A stretch of 24,626 nucleotides of DNA from a virus: positions 1 through 24,626 of the IMG/VR virus record IMGVR_UViG_3300041403_001141, one strand, 5' to 3'. The notes below the pieces were generated by a model. The model did not search any database and was not told the origin of the DNA. It was given only the letters and a program-made list of their open reading frames with translations. Below, in pieces: positions 1-7,232 of this stretch (positions within the stretch are counted from its first letter, which is position 1; each line of letters opens with the position of its first letter). Position numbers and translations under genes: made by a program.

Positions 1-1172
1 GAGCTGAACACGCCGTCCACGCGAAGCTCAAACTGCCTCCCGGCCTTGGTGAGAACGACAAGGGTGTTCCGGAACGGCGTGACGTTTTCAATGATGTTGA
101 CGTCGGTCGCGGATATTTGCAGCTCGATTGGGTCCGCCGCGGTCGGCGCGATCGGAGAAGTCAAATAGAACTGATAGACGTCATCACTGCGGGAGAACGC
201 AAGGTACTCATCGCTGGCAAAGCACAGACGATTGCGAAAGAAAGTGATGTCTCGGATTGGGAGGTTGTTCCTGATGAACTGCGGTGCAGGATCTCGTTCG
301 TTTGACCCACGCTCTACAGAATAGGTAGCGGCGTTCGGCTGCTGGCTGATCGCGATCAACTCGTCGACTTCAAGGTCATTCGAGATGTTGATGTAGATGT
401 CTCCCTCTGGCAGCGGCCCGCCTGTGCAAATGACCTTTCCATACGGGAAAGGGTCAAGTCCAAGATTGGTGGAACCACCATCACCCTGTAGAGCAACTTG
501 CACTTCCTCAGCAGATGCGTTGTAGGGGATATTGTCGGTAGTGTAGTTTGTGCTGCCTGGGCTGTACCGAAGTCTGAAGCTTCCATTGATTCCAGAGTTG
601 TCGCTTCCACGAAGGACCTGTTGGTAGAAACTCCGCTGCCCGAAAGGTGTCAGGTCAACAGTGAACTCAAGCGGCGATGTTCCGGTCCGTTGCATTTGGA
701 TCGGCATTGTCGTGGCATCGATCTGAGCACCGCTGGAGTTGGTGGCGGTGGGCTTTTTCGTGTTCACAATGAACGTGGTGTCTGCGACGGTCACAAACCT
801 GAGGTCGTCCACAGTGGCGCCGTTCTCGCCAAGGTAGTCGGTCGCATCGTTCTGGACTACCACCGTTGCGGCGGACCCGTCACTTAGGTCGATGACCTCA
901 AGAAAGAATCCGCCGGCCTTCGGGCCGTACACAACGGCGTACTCTTCATCGTCGTCGCGCTCGATTCGGTGCATTCGGTAGGTGCTGTTGGATTGCACGC
1001 CAGCAATAGACGCGATGGTCCGCCCACCCGGCCGCTTGCGAGCGCCATCGACCACGGTGAAGTCGACATTTTCCGCATCAGCAACCTGAGCCGGGAATCG
1101 AAGAGAGGCCGCTTGCTTGCTGATCCCCTGATTCAGAGAATTCACCTTGAGGACAAGAGGCTGTGTCGTCAT
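1..1172 (-). CDS. Tail tubular protein B (T7 gp12-like), 3' end cut by window edge
   Basis: This is the lower tail-tube (nozzle) protein of short-tailed phages. I translated it by hand. The start ATG at 1172 overlaps the upstream stop as ATGA, and the frame stays open for about 390 codons to the left edge. The N-terminus has the family signature, with QGISKQAASLRFPAQV followed by DAENVDF and DGARKRPGG at about residues 15-50. A second conserved block, LPIRDITFFRNRLCFASDEY followed by AFSRSDD, lies at about residues 300-330. T7 gp12 is about 790 residues, so roughly half should be missing. It directly follows two gp11-like genes, which is the T7 order 11 then 12. The short minus ORF at 884-1084 is out of frame and is a shadow. 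Confidence 0.9.
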   Translation of the reverse strand, partial: MTTQPLVLKVNSLNQGISKQAASLRFPAQVADAENVDFTVVDGARKRPGGRTIASIAGVQSNSTYRMHRIERDDDEEYAVVYGPKAGGFFLEVIDLSDGSAATVVVQNDATDYLGENGATVDDLRFVTVADTTFIVNTKKPTATNSSGAQIDATTMPIQMQRTGTSPLEFTVDLTPFGQRSFYQQVLRGSDNSGINGSFRLRYSPGSTNYTTDNIPYNASAEEVQVALQGDGGSTNLGLDPFPYGKVICTGGPLPEGDIYINISNDLEVDELIAISQQPNAATYSVERGSNERDPAPQFIRNNLPIRDITFFRNRLCFASDEYLAFSRSDDVYQFYLTSPIAPTAADPIELQISATDVNIIENVTPFRNTLVVLTKAGRQFELRVDGVFS

Positions 1173-1807
1173 TGCTGTGAAGTCCGCCGTGGGGCTGGAG
1201 GTTTTGGCGGTGTGCTGTTGAACGCACGCCTTGTCTCGAACGTGTTCCTAGTAGCCAGCATGTCTGCCTTCATCTCATCCACGCTGAGAACCGCGTCGAG
1301 ATTCATGTTGCCTTGGAACATTCGCTGGAAGGACGCCTTGGCCTGCGTGAGAATGACTTCCTGCAGTTCCGGAGTCAGGTCCTCGAACGCAAGCAGTTCG
1401 ACCTGATCGAGAAACACATCGTCTGTCGAACCAAGGTTGAACGAGTTGAGAATGGCGTCGAACACCTTTGGCGTGTCCGAGTCTGTGGTGTCAACCCGGA
1501 GGACAAGAGGCCGCCCCTCGCTTGTTCCGGCGGCCTGAATCTTCAAAACTGTTTCGGCCAGCACGACCACGTTGTCGACGGCATTGACTGTGGCCGGCGT
1601 GTAACTCTTGGAGTACACGGTGTTTTCCGGCCACCCACGAGCCTGCACTCGTTTGTTGTGGCGGTCAATGTGCTTCTCGGCGAGGTAGTAGATCGATGCC
1701 GTGTCTCCTCCAGCGGAGGGTTTGGTCACGCCAGACATCGGGAACTCGCCGACAGTCTCGACAATCTCGTTGATGCCATCAATGAACGTGTAGCCAGGTC
1801 CTGCCAT
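1169..1807 (-). CDS. Tail tubular protein A-like (second gp11-type copy)
   Basis: 212 residues. The start ATG shares one base with the stop of the preceding gene (TGATG). The layout resembles gp11 gatekeeper proteins: an N-terminal helical segment (INEIVETVGEFPMSGV) followed by a helix ending in QARGWPENT, which matches the usual 'GW..NT' position. Near residues 140-160 comes FEDLTPELQEVILTQAKASF, which fits the family's 'F..LP...Q.YI...A...F' helix. It sits between a clearer gp11 homologue and gp12. I infer a diverged paralogue, either a second ring of the tail tube or a specialised adaptor. It ends in a proline/arginine-rich tail. Identity with its neighbour is low by eye, so the assignment is moderate. 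Confidence 0.65.
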   Translation of the reverse strand: MAGPGYTFIDGINEIVETVGEFPMSGVTKPSAGGDTASIYYLAEKHIDRHNKRVQARGWPENTVYSKSYTPATVNAVDNVVVLAETVLKIQAAGTSEGRPLVLRVDTTDSDTPKVFDAILNSFNLGSTDDVFLDQVELLAFEDLTPELQEVILTQAKASFQRMFQGNMNLDAVLSVDEMKADMLATRNTFETRRAFNSTPPKPPAPRRTSQQ

Positions 1808-2403
1808 CAGTACACGCTCCTATCTGGCATCCGTCGGCGGCCGCGGATCTGCACCATTTCGTTGGTCTCAAGCACATTGACATCTGCTCGACGCATCTCG
1901 TCCCGTCGGGCAATGGCTTCCGCCCGGTTGAGTTCCATGCTCAAGAGCTGCAAGTCTGACCGCTCGGCGCCTTCGCTGGTTGCAATTCGGAAGGCCGTGC
2001 GAGCAATCGCCCAGTCTTGGTACGCCTCGGGGATCGACTCGAACGGCAACTGGTACGAGTACAGCACCTTGATGTCACCTGTGAAGGTGTCAGTGTTCTC
2101 GTCAAGGTCGTAGAGAAAGTCGCCTTGCCTGACCAGATTCTTGTTGGAGTCGGTTCCGTAGGTGTCAACGCCGAAGACTGTGGTCGACTCGAGCGTGGTC
2201 ACGTCGTACTTGTTGGACCCGTCGGGGCTAAGAGTCACGTCGTACTTGGTGTTGAAATGCCACCCCTGCCGCTGCATCGCGCGGTCTTCATCTTCAAGCA
2301 CACGCTGGATTCTGGTCGCCACCGGGCCAAGGCCGAGCGCTGACACCGGCATCTTGTTGAGCCGGCGGAGCACGTCGTTGACTGCTTCAAGTGTGGTTTT
2401 CAT
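1807..2403 (-). CDS. Tail tubular protein A (T7 gp11-like gatekeeper)
   Basis: 198 residues. I chose the ATG at 2403, two bases after the upstream stop. The frame is open further upstream, but that part overlaps the previous gene and has no family similarity. The N-terminus (AVNDVLRRLNKMPVSAL, then RVLEDEDRAMQRQGWHFNT) is the characteristic gp11 opening. YQLPFESIPEAYQDWAIART in the C-terminal half matches the conserved 'LPFE.LP...Y...RAA' segment. gp11 forms the dodecameric ring under the portal. The gene is coupled to the next gp11-like gene by a one-base overlap. Confidence 0.85.
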   Translation of the reverse strand: MKTTLEAVNDVLRRLNKMPVSALGLGPVATRIQRVLEDEDRAMQRQGWHFNTKYDVTLSPDGSNKYDVTTLESTTVFGVDTYGTDSNKNLVRQGDFLYDLDENTDTFTGDIKVLYSYQLPFESIPEAYQDWAIARTAFRIATSEGAERSDLQLLSMELNRAEAIARRDEMRRADVNVLETNEMVQIRGRRRMPDRSVY

Positions 2404-2405
2404 GG

Positions 2406-3089
2406 TTACCCAAACATTGCAATTTGAATGTGTTTGACAGACGAGAAGCCAGTGAAGAAATACCACCCACCAAACAAGTCCACTCGCGCGTTGCTGCCGT
2501 GGTTGAACCACGGCTTGATAGGCAGGACGTTGCTGCTCGAGTCAAGATAGTTGACAAAGATGGGGAATCGCCTAGCGAGCAACTGTGGATTTAGGTTCAC
2601 TCGGATTGTGGACTGGAACCCGGTGTCGCCGGTAATTGACACGGACGAGATACCTACAGCGTTGGTCAATGTGAAACCAGGGTCGCCGGTAGTAAACCTG
2701 TATTGGTTTCCGGATGTTTGAATGTCTTTGGCCGTTCCAAGTGTGATCAAGGCGTGAAGCCTGACCCTTTGGTCATACGCCTCGCCGCCGATAGTCAACG
2801 AACCAACAGACGCGCCGCCGCTTACAGACAACGAACCCGAAGAAACAGAGCCAGACGAGCTGACGCCAGTGCAGTTCACTGTTCCAGCGTCGATGATATT
2901 GCCGCCGTTCAGATCAAGACTTTGACCAATCAAGCCGGATCCGGCCGTGACGTTTCCAGTCGCAACGATGTTGCCTTGACCAGTCAACGTGCCAGTCGCC
3001 GTGAGAGTTCCGCTCACTACCGTGTCTTCAGCCAGGGTCACTGATGAAGCAGCGTTGGCTTCGATCGTGTCGACACGGAGCGTGCTCAT
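2406..3089 (-). CDS. Fibre/virion protein with shared N-terminal module (short form)
   Basis: 227 residues. The start overlaps the dockerin-like gene's stop as ATGA. The first 20 residues (MSTLRVDTIEANAASSVTLA) nearly repeat the start of the 505-aa fibre-like protein at 4965-6482. The likeness continues with low-complexity Gly/Ser/Thr-rich beta-like sequence and a matching LDLNGG...NCTG stretch near residues 57-75. The C-terminal part (about 105-227) is ordinary globular sequence ending in WYFFTGFSSVKHIQIAMFG. The shared module probably anchors the protein to the virion. The C-terminal domain is unrecognised and may be a receptor-binding or decoration domain. Confidence 0.7.
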   Translation of the reverse strand: MSTLRVDTIEANAASSVTLAEDTVVSGTLTATGTLTGQGNIVATGNVTAGSGLIGQSLDLNGGNIIDAGTVNCTGVSSSGSVSSGSLSVSGGASVGSLTIGGEAYDQRVRLHALITLGTAKDIQTSGNQYRFTTGDPGFTLTNAVGISSVSITGDTGFQSTIRVNLNPQLLARRFPIFVNYLDSSSNVLPIKPWFNHGSNARVDLFGGWYFFTGFSSVKHIQIAMFG

Positions 3090-3649
3090 GGCTCTTGATC
3101 TCCAGGATCAGGTGAAGGGGCAGTCCAGCCCCATTGCGTGTTCAGAATTCCAAGGTCGCTCCCGTCGACGGTTCCGTTCCAGTCGAGGTCGGATCGCTGG
3201 GCGTCAGTTCCCCAGTCGGCGAACAGGAGGCCGCGATCCTCGCCGTTGACCTTGCCGTCCTCGTTGATGTCACCCACGGGATACAAGCTGATCGCCCAGT
3301 CGATCGGCACGACCTCCGTCTGGAGCGGCCCGACAGCAGTCTTCCACTGGGCGACGATCAGCTTCTGCGACCACTCCCAGCAGACCTCTCCGTCTGTCAC
3401 CACTGGCTTCTTGCCGTCTGGAATCTTCCACCGCATCTGGAACGTGTGAAGCCGGTTCGAGGCCGTCTTGTTTTCGGTGGTGATCTCTCCTTCCATCTGC
3501 CACTCCCAGTCGGTGGTCTCGATGGTGTAGATCACGTCGGTCTTCTTGGTGGCATTATCGTCGTGGGCTTCTACCACCCAGATCCCGTCGAGAAAGAGTC
3601 GGGTGGACTGCATGGCGGTCAGGGCTACTGCGCAGATCGGGACTTGCAT
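3086..3649 (-). CDS. Virion-operon protein with C-terminal dockerin-like (paired EF-hand) domain
   Basis: 187 residues. GGAG lies eight bases before the ATG. Residues 1-120 form a beta-rich unknown domain (WVVEAHDD, YTIETTDWEWQMEGE, WKTAVGPLQTEVVPIDW). Residues 126-175 carry two loops in the dockerin pattern, D.N.DG.VN..D at 127-138 and D.D.NG.VD..D at 154-165, each followed by a helix ending in WG. All five side-chain calcium ligand positions look filled in both loops. Dockerins normally bind cohesins in cellulosomes and related surface proteins. In planctomycetes dockerin-type repeats are common in large secreted proteins. Here the protein sits between fibre-like genes and has no signal peptide, so I infer a calcium-dependent virion or fibre assembly or host-adhesion role. 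A cohesin partner is not visible in the window. Confidence 0.75.
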   Translation of the reverse strand: MQVPICAVALTAMQSTRLFLDGIWVVEAHDDNATKKTDVIYTIETTDWEWQMEGEITTENKTASNRLHTFQMRWKIPDGKKPVVTDGEVCWEWSQKLIVAQWKTAVGPLQTEVVPIDWAISLYPVGDINEDGKVNGEDRGLLFADWGTDAQRSDLDWNGTVDGSDLGILNTQWGWTAPSPDPGDQEP

Positions 3650-3759
3650 TCCTGATTCTCCACACTTTCTCGAACGAGAAACTAGGGCAATTCAAAGTCG
3701 GACTTTCAATCGCCCTTGTGACAAACCGTTGTGCGGCAGGTCTTCTGACCGTCGACTCA
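3650..3759 (-). other. Intergenic segment with two inverted repeats
   Basis: This gap precedes the dockerin-like gene on the minus strand. Positions 3684-3716 form a hairpin, with nine outer pairs (one G-U) and five inner pairs separated by a G/G mismatch. Positions 3666-3681 form a second small hairpin (TTTCTCG AA CGAGAAA). Neither is followed by a clear T-run, so a processing site or weak terminator is as likely as an intrinsic terminator. A TTGAAA-like hexamer lies in the first repeat, but I see no good -10 partner. Confidence 0.4.
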
Positions 3760-3987
3760 TCACGCGGGCGGGGCATCCTGATCAGGCTGCGGGTCGTACT
3801 GAACGGCCTTGAGCGCAGTCGCTGCCGCCTCCAAGGCACCGGCGGTCACGATCAGTTCGTCGATGAGGCCGTCGTCAACTGCGGTCCGAGCCTGCGTCTG
3901 ACTGAAGATATACGCCAGCCGGTTGACTCGCGTGTTGATCGTGTTGAGAGCGGACTCGATGGCCGCGAATTGCTGAAGTCTGTCCAT
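3760..3987 (-). CDS. Small hypothetical helical protein
   Basis: 75 residues. The start is six bases after the preceding stop. The sequence is mostly helix-forming (MDRLQQFAAIESALNTINTR and LIDELIVTAGALEAAATAL) with an acidic, proline-rich end (DPQPDQDAPPA). It lies between an unknown virion-operon protein and the dockerin-like gene. I do not recognise a family. Size and position suggest a small structural or assembly factor, which is inference only. Confidence 0.6.
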   Translation of the reverse strand: MDRLQQFAAIESALNTINTRVNRLAYIFSQTQARTAVDDGLIDELIVTAGALEAAATALKAVQYDPQPDQDAPPA

Positions 3988-3993
3988 GAGAGA

Positions 3994-4968
3994 TCACCAT
4001 TCGAAGATGTGAAGTCGGACAACGTCGCCGACGTTCAGGGTCTGGCCTCCGCCAAGTTGTGTAGCGCAGTTGTTGTACGAAGGCTGCGATCCGCCGATGT
4101 AGAAGTACGGAACCGTGTAAGTGGATCCAACGATCTCTTGGAAGTATGCGTATCGCCGGAAGTACAACTGTGCTTCTGTTGAGGTAGGGAATTCCGCTTG
4201 GTTGGGATCTCCAAATGCGCCAGCGGTTGCACCGTAGTTGACCGCTTCCGTACCACAAACGATTCTTGGGCTGCCCGTACGCCAGAAACCTTGCGGGAAA
4301 CTATTGCCACTCGCCACAATGTTCTTGGCAGCGTAGTTGTTCGTAATCGTGGCAGACCAAGTGCCCGTCGCAGGCTTTGCGGTGATCTCCCAGTCCTGCT
4401 CTTGAACCTTGGTCCACCCGTCAAAGTCTCGCCAGTTCGCAGCATTGCCGTCGTATTCGGTCAACCCTACTTTGACGATGCTCTTGGTTGCCCCAGCAAG
4501 TCCCTCATTCGGTCCATCAATGGAATAGATCACGTTGTATGTGATCGAAGCGGTGTCTCGTGTGTAGAGCGGATCCTCTCTTTGGAGGACAATCCAGCCG
4601 CGAGCAGTGTTGTTCCCTCCGAACTGCCGAAGGTCAGGGAACTCCTGCCAAACAGCGATGAATGGCGGGTAGTCGGCCTCGACTGCCGCAGGCGATGGGT
4701 TGTAGTTGGTGTCCATCGACTCGTCCCGGCTGAGAGTCGCCAAAGGATACTGAGACGAGTAGGTGACCACACGGCTGCGGATCCACTGAGTCGGATCCCA
4801 GGTGACGCTGCCAGACTGAGCCACGATGATCTGCTGGTCTACGTTCTGTGGGAACGTGGTCGGCTCAGGGGCCCGCCCGGTATTGAAGCCCATGTCAAAG
4901 TAGATGCCGTCTGCAAACGTGTCCCAGTCGGATCCACCGGCTGATTGGACCACGCTCACGAAGGTCAT
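3994..4968 (-). CDS. Hypothetical virion/fibre-associated protein
   Basis: 324 residues. The start overlaps the fibre-like gene's stop as ATGA, so translation is probably coupled. The composition is rich in aromatic residues, Thr, Asn and Gly (for example GWIVLQREDPLYTRDTASIT and YFRRYAYFQEIVGSTYTVPY), as expected of a beta-rich receptor-binding or baseplate domain. There is no signal peptide or membrane segment. I recognise no named family. Its place directly after a long fibre-like protein suggests a fibre tip, chaperone or second adhesin. Confidence 0.65.
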   Translation of the reverse strand: MTFVSVVQSAGGSDWDTFADGIYFDMGFNTGRAPEPTTFPQNVDQQIIVAQSGSVTWDPTQWIRSRVVTYSSQYPLATLSRDESMDTNYNPSPAAVEADYPPFIAVWQEFPDLRQFGGNNTARGWIVLQREDPLYTRDTASITYNVIYSIDGPNEGLAGATKSIVKVGLTEYDGNAANWRDFDGWTKVQEQDWEITAKPATGTWSATITNNYAAKNIVASGNSFPQGFWRTGSPRIVCGTEAVNYGATAGAFGDPNQAEFPTSTEAQLYFRRYAYFQEIVGSTYTVPYFYIGGSQPSYNNCATQLGGGQTLNVGDVVRLHIFEW

Positions 4969-6482
4969 TGCGTGTATTCCACCGAGATCTCAAGGTCTTC
5001 TGCACTACTGGTGCTGCTGATAGCGACCGTCAGTCGATCGCCAGCAGAAACAGATGCGTTGAAGATAGACGTGCTTGTCGCCTGGACACTGCTGACAGCA
5101 AGGATGGCCTGCGAGTTAGCACCATTGGCAAGCAGTAAGTTGCAGGTTCCAGCCGAGGTTTTTGCTGTGACTCTTGTCACCGTCCGAGCGGCAGGTGCAT
5201 ACGGTTCAACCGTGTAGGTCTTGTCGCTTGGGGTCTCAATGAACATCGCGTACGAGTCCGAGACCGCAGGCAAGTCGTTGTTGAACTCGGACAGGCCGAT
5301 CGAGTCCCGATCCACGAGCCGGTATTCGATCGATCCGCCGCCGGGCTGGTGCTTGTACAGAAGCGCGCCGTTGCCGGGGCTGCCGGTCGTTGTCGACACG
5401 TCCCCCAAGTCGTTCAGGTCGATCGCGTCTGCGTGCTGGGTGACGCTCGACTCGGAGATGCGAGCGTCGGCGAACGTGCCGCTGGTGATCTTGCTTGTCG
5501 ACAGGTCGGGGATTCGCAGGATCGAGAAAATGCCGCTGGTGATGTCGCCGGCGTCGTGGGTGTGGCTCGAGGCCGCAAAGTTTCCGCGTGTGCCATCTGC
5601 CAGCGCATACTGGGTATGGTCGTCGTCTCCAAGACCCGCCAGCGTTCCGTGGTCACTCGTTGCACCAAGATCGTTGTTGAACTCCGACAGGTTCACCGAC
5701 GACAAGTTGGTCAGTTGCGTGCCGTCGATCGACAGAGCAGACTCGTGCTGGGTCACGTTGGACTGGGCGATTCTTGCATTGTCGAATGTGCCAGACGCGA
5801 TGTCCGTCGCGCTCAGTGAGACGTTTCGCCACTCGATCCCGTTGTAGTACAGGATCTGCTTCGCTGTCGGGGTAGTGATGCTGACATCCGTCAGGTCGTC
5901 AAGCGCAACAACTGGCGGGGTTAGGGTGTCAATCAGCTCGTCGACAAGGATGTCAAGAACGAGAAACGAGCATCCCGCAGATGGAACATTCTCAAGCGTG
6001 ACGGAGGCCGCAGTCTGTGTGCTGACTTCGACTGTGTTGGTTGAGTCGTGTGTGCTGGCGATGACGACGTACTCGTTGTCGTCGACCGCCGTCGTGAACT
6101 CAAAGGTGAAACTTCCGCCACCGTTGTCGGTGTACGCCTCGACGTTCTTGGTCGAACTGAGGGCGGACCCGTCGAACTTTGCGAACGCAACGATGTGCGG
6201 CTGAATCTGCACGCCCTGAACGTACATCGTGTTCGCGTTGACAGCGCCGTCACACGTCAGCGTCCCGCAAGAGAGGTTCCCAGATACGTCCCCGTCGCCG
6301 TTGATGTCGAGCAGAACAGACTCAAGCTCTGAGGTCGACTCGATCTTGCCAAGAGCAGTGATTCCTCCGGTGCTGGTCGTAGACCCTGTGATCGAGGCGC
6401 CAGACTGCAGCCTGGCTTGATCAAGAATCTGGACCGTGCCGGTGGTGTTGGCCGCGATCGTATCGACCTTGAGGGTGCTCAC
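4965..6482 (-). CDS. Tail fibre-like protein (long form)
   Basis: 505 residues. The start overlaps the lipoprotein-like gene's stop as ATGA. The N-terminal module (MSTLKVDTIAANTTGTVQIL) is shared with the 227-aa protein at 2406-3089. The middle carries typical phage-fibre repeat language: DDHTQYALADGTRGNFAASS followed by HTHDAGDITSG. Two internal repeats recur, SGTF.(N/D)ARI..S.VTQH at about 230-246 and 334-350, and LSEFNNDL at about 265-272 and 397-404. This is consistent with a trimeric beta-helical or triple-beta-spiral shaft. Residues 59-66 (DINGDGDV) resemble the start of an EF-hand loop, but position 12 is not acidic. The likely role is host recognition. Confidence 0.8.
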   Translation of the reverse strand: MSTLKVDTIAANTTGTVQILDQARLQSGASITGSTTSTGGITALGKIESTSELESVLLDINGDGDVSGNLSCGTLTCDGAVNANTMYVQGVQIQPHIVAFAKFDGSALSSTKNVEAYTDNGGGSFTFEFTTAVDDNEYVVIASTHDSTNTVEVSTQTAASVTLENVPSAGCSFLVLDILVDELIDTLTPPVVALDDLTDVSITTPTAKQILYYNGIEWRNVSLSATDIASGTFDNARIAQSNVTQHESALSIDGTQLTNLSSVNLSEFNNDLGATSDHGTLAGLGDDDHTQYALADGTRGNFAASSHTHDAGDITSGIFSILRIPDLSTSKITSGTFADARISESSVTQHADAIDLNDLGDVSTTTGSPGNGALLYKHQPGGGSIEYRLVDRDSIGLSEFNNDLPAVSDSYAMFIETPSDKTYTVEPYAPAARTVTRVTAKTSAGTCNLLLANGANSQAILAVSSVQATSTSIFNASVSAGDRLTVAISSTSSAEDLEISVEYTQ

Positions 6483-6952
6483 GCCGGCGCCCCCTTCGCC
6501 GCGTCCTCAACCGCCTTGGCGATGGCTTCTGCCTCACGCTTGCGATCTCCGGGCCGCTTGAGGAACAGCCCGGTCAGGAGCGACATGGCGCCGACCGCGA
6601 TTGCCCCGCCGGGCAGGGTCGAGATCGGACCGCTTGCCGCGGCGATTCCAGTATCCACGATGCTCATCAGAACGGCGGCTCGCTCCCGACCGTTGGTGAT
6701 CTCGGCCTGCAGACGATCCGTGTTCGTCTCCACGAAATGCTCCCAGTCAGTCCAGACCTGATCGGCCTTGCTGACTGGCACGGTCGCCTCAACAGCGATC
6801 GCACCCTGCACACCTTCGGGAGTGCTGAAGCGAACGAGGTCCTCAAGCTGGCAGCCAGCGGCTGTCGCCACGACCAGCACCACAATGATCAGACCTGCGA
6901 CGCTGTAGGTCAGTCCGCGGTTGGTCTTTAGGCAGTCCAGAATTGCGTTCAC
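6479..6952 (-). CDS. Membrane/lipoprotein-like protein, GTG start
   Basis: 157 residues if it starts at the GTG at 6952, which overlaps the previous stop as GTGA and has GGAG seven bases upstream. The frame is open further up, but that part is a shadow of the previous gene. Residues 14-33 are strongly hydrophobic and end in AAGC, a lipobox-like site with Cys34, although the -3 residue is Ala rather than Leu. A second hydrophobic stretch at about 108-131 is followed by a charged helical tail. It may be a lysis accessory (spanin-like) protein or an inner-membrane virion protein. No family is recognised. Confidence 0.6.
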   Translation of the reverse strand: MNAILDCLKTNRGLTYSVAGLIIVVLVVATAAGCQLEDLVRFSTPEGVQGAIAVEATVPVSKADQVWTDWEHFVETNTDRLQAEITNGRERAAVLMSIVDTGIAAASGPISTLPGGAIAVGAMSLLTGLFLKRPGDRKREAEAIAKAVEDAAKGAPA

Positions 6953-7161
6953 GGTGATCTCCAGGTGTTGTCGACAAGATCCTCGACCTTGTTGAGACGC
7001 TCGAGAATGATGTCTTGCCGCGTGCCGATCTTGGTCAGCGCTCGATCGTGGTGCAAGTAGACGCCCATCAAGGCAACCAGCACCGTGGCAACGCTCGCGA
7101 TGATCCCGAACCAATCACGGATCGAGAGGCTGACAGTGTCGCATGATCCGACCCGTGTCAT
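6949..7161 (-). CDS. Small single-span membrane protein (holin-like candidate)
   Basis: 70 residues from the ATG at 7161, which has GGAG six bases upstream. One transmembrane helix (about residues 17-36, WFGIIASVATVLVALMGVYL) is followed by a charged amphipathic helix (DRALTKIGTRQDIILERLNK). It is the first gene after the capsid terminator and is coupled by GTGA to the lipoprotein-like gene. Size and topology would suit a holin or a small virion-associated membrane protein. No endolysin is visible next to it, so the lysis role is only a suggestion. Confidence 0.6.
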   Translation of the reverse strand: MTRVGSCDTVSLSIRDWFGIIASVATVLVALMGVYLHHDRALTKIGTRQDIILERLNKVEDLVDNTWRSP

Positions 7162-7171
7162 GTTTCGCTCC

Positions 7172-7213
7172 AAAACAAAGACCCCCCCCGCCTCACAAGT
7201 GAGGCGAGGGGGG
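7172..7213 (-). terminator. Intrinsic terminator after the capsid gene
   Basis: On the minus strand a GC-rich inverted repeat (CCCCCCTCGCCTCAC / GTGAGGCGGGGGGGG, with one mismatched pair) is followed by TCTTTGTTTT. It lies just downstream of the major capsid gene stop, the same place as the T-phi terminator of T7. It would reduce readthrough into the downstream fibre and tail genes and raise capsid mRNA. Confidence 0.85.
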
Positions 7214-7232
7214 CCGAACCAGTATCAGCGAA

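Noticed and set aside
59-66. Possible EF-hand in the long fibre protein (residue numbers 59-66, DINGDGDV)
   Set aside because: The twelfth loop position is not acidic and there is no second loop, so I do not call a calcium site.
884-1084. 66-aa minus ORF
   Set aside because: It lies wholly inside the gp12-like gene in another frame, with low-complexity Ser/Thr/Pro content.
5414-6253. Minus-strand ORFs inside the fibre gene
   Set aside because: Arg/Thr/Ser-rich shadows of the repetitive fibre sequence in another frame.
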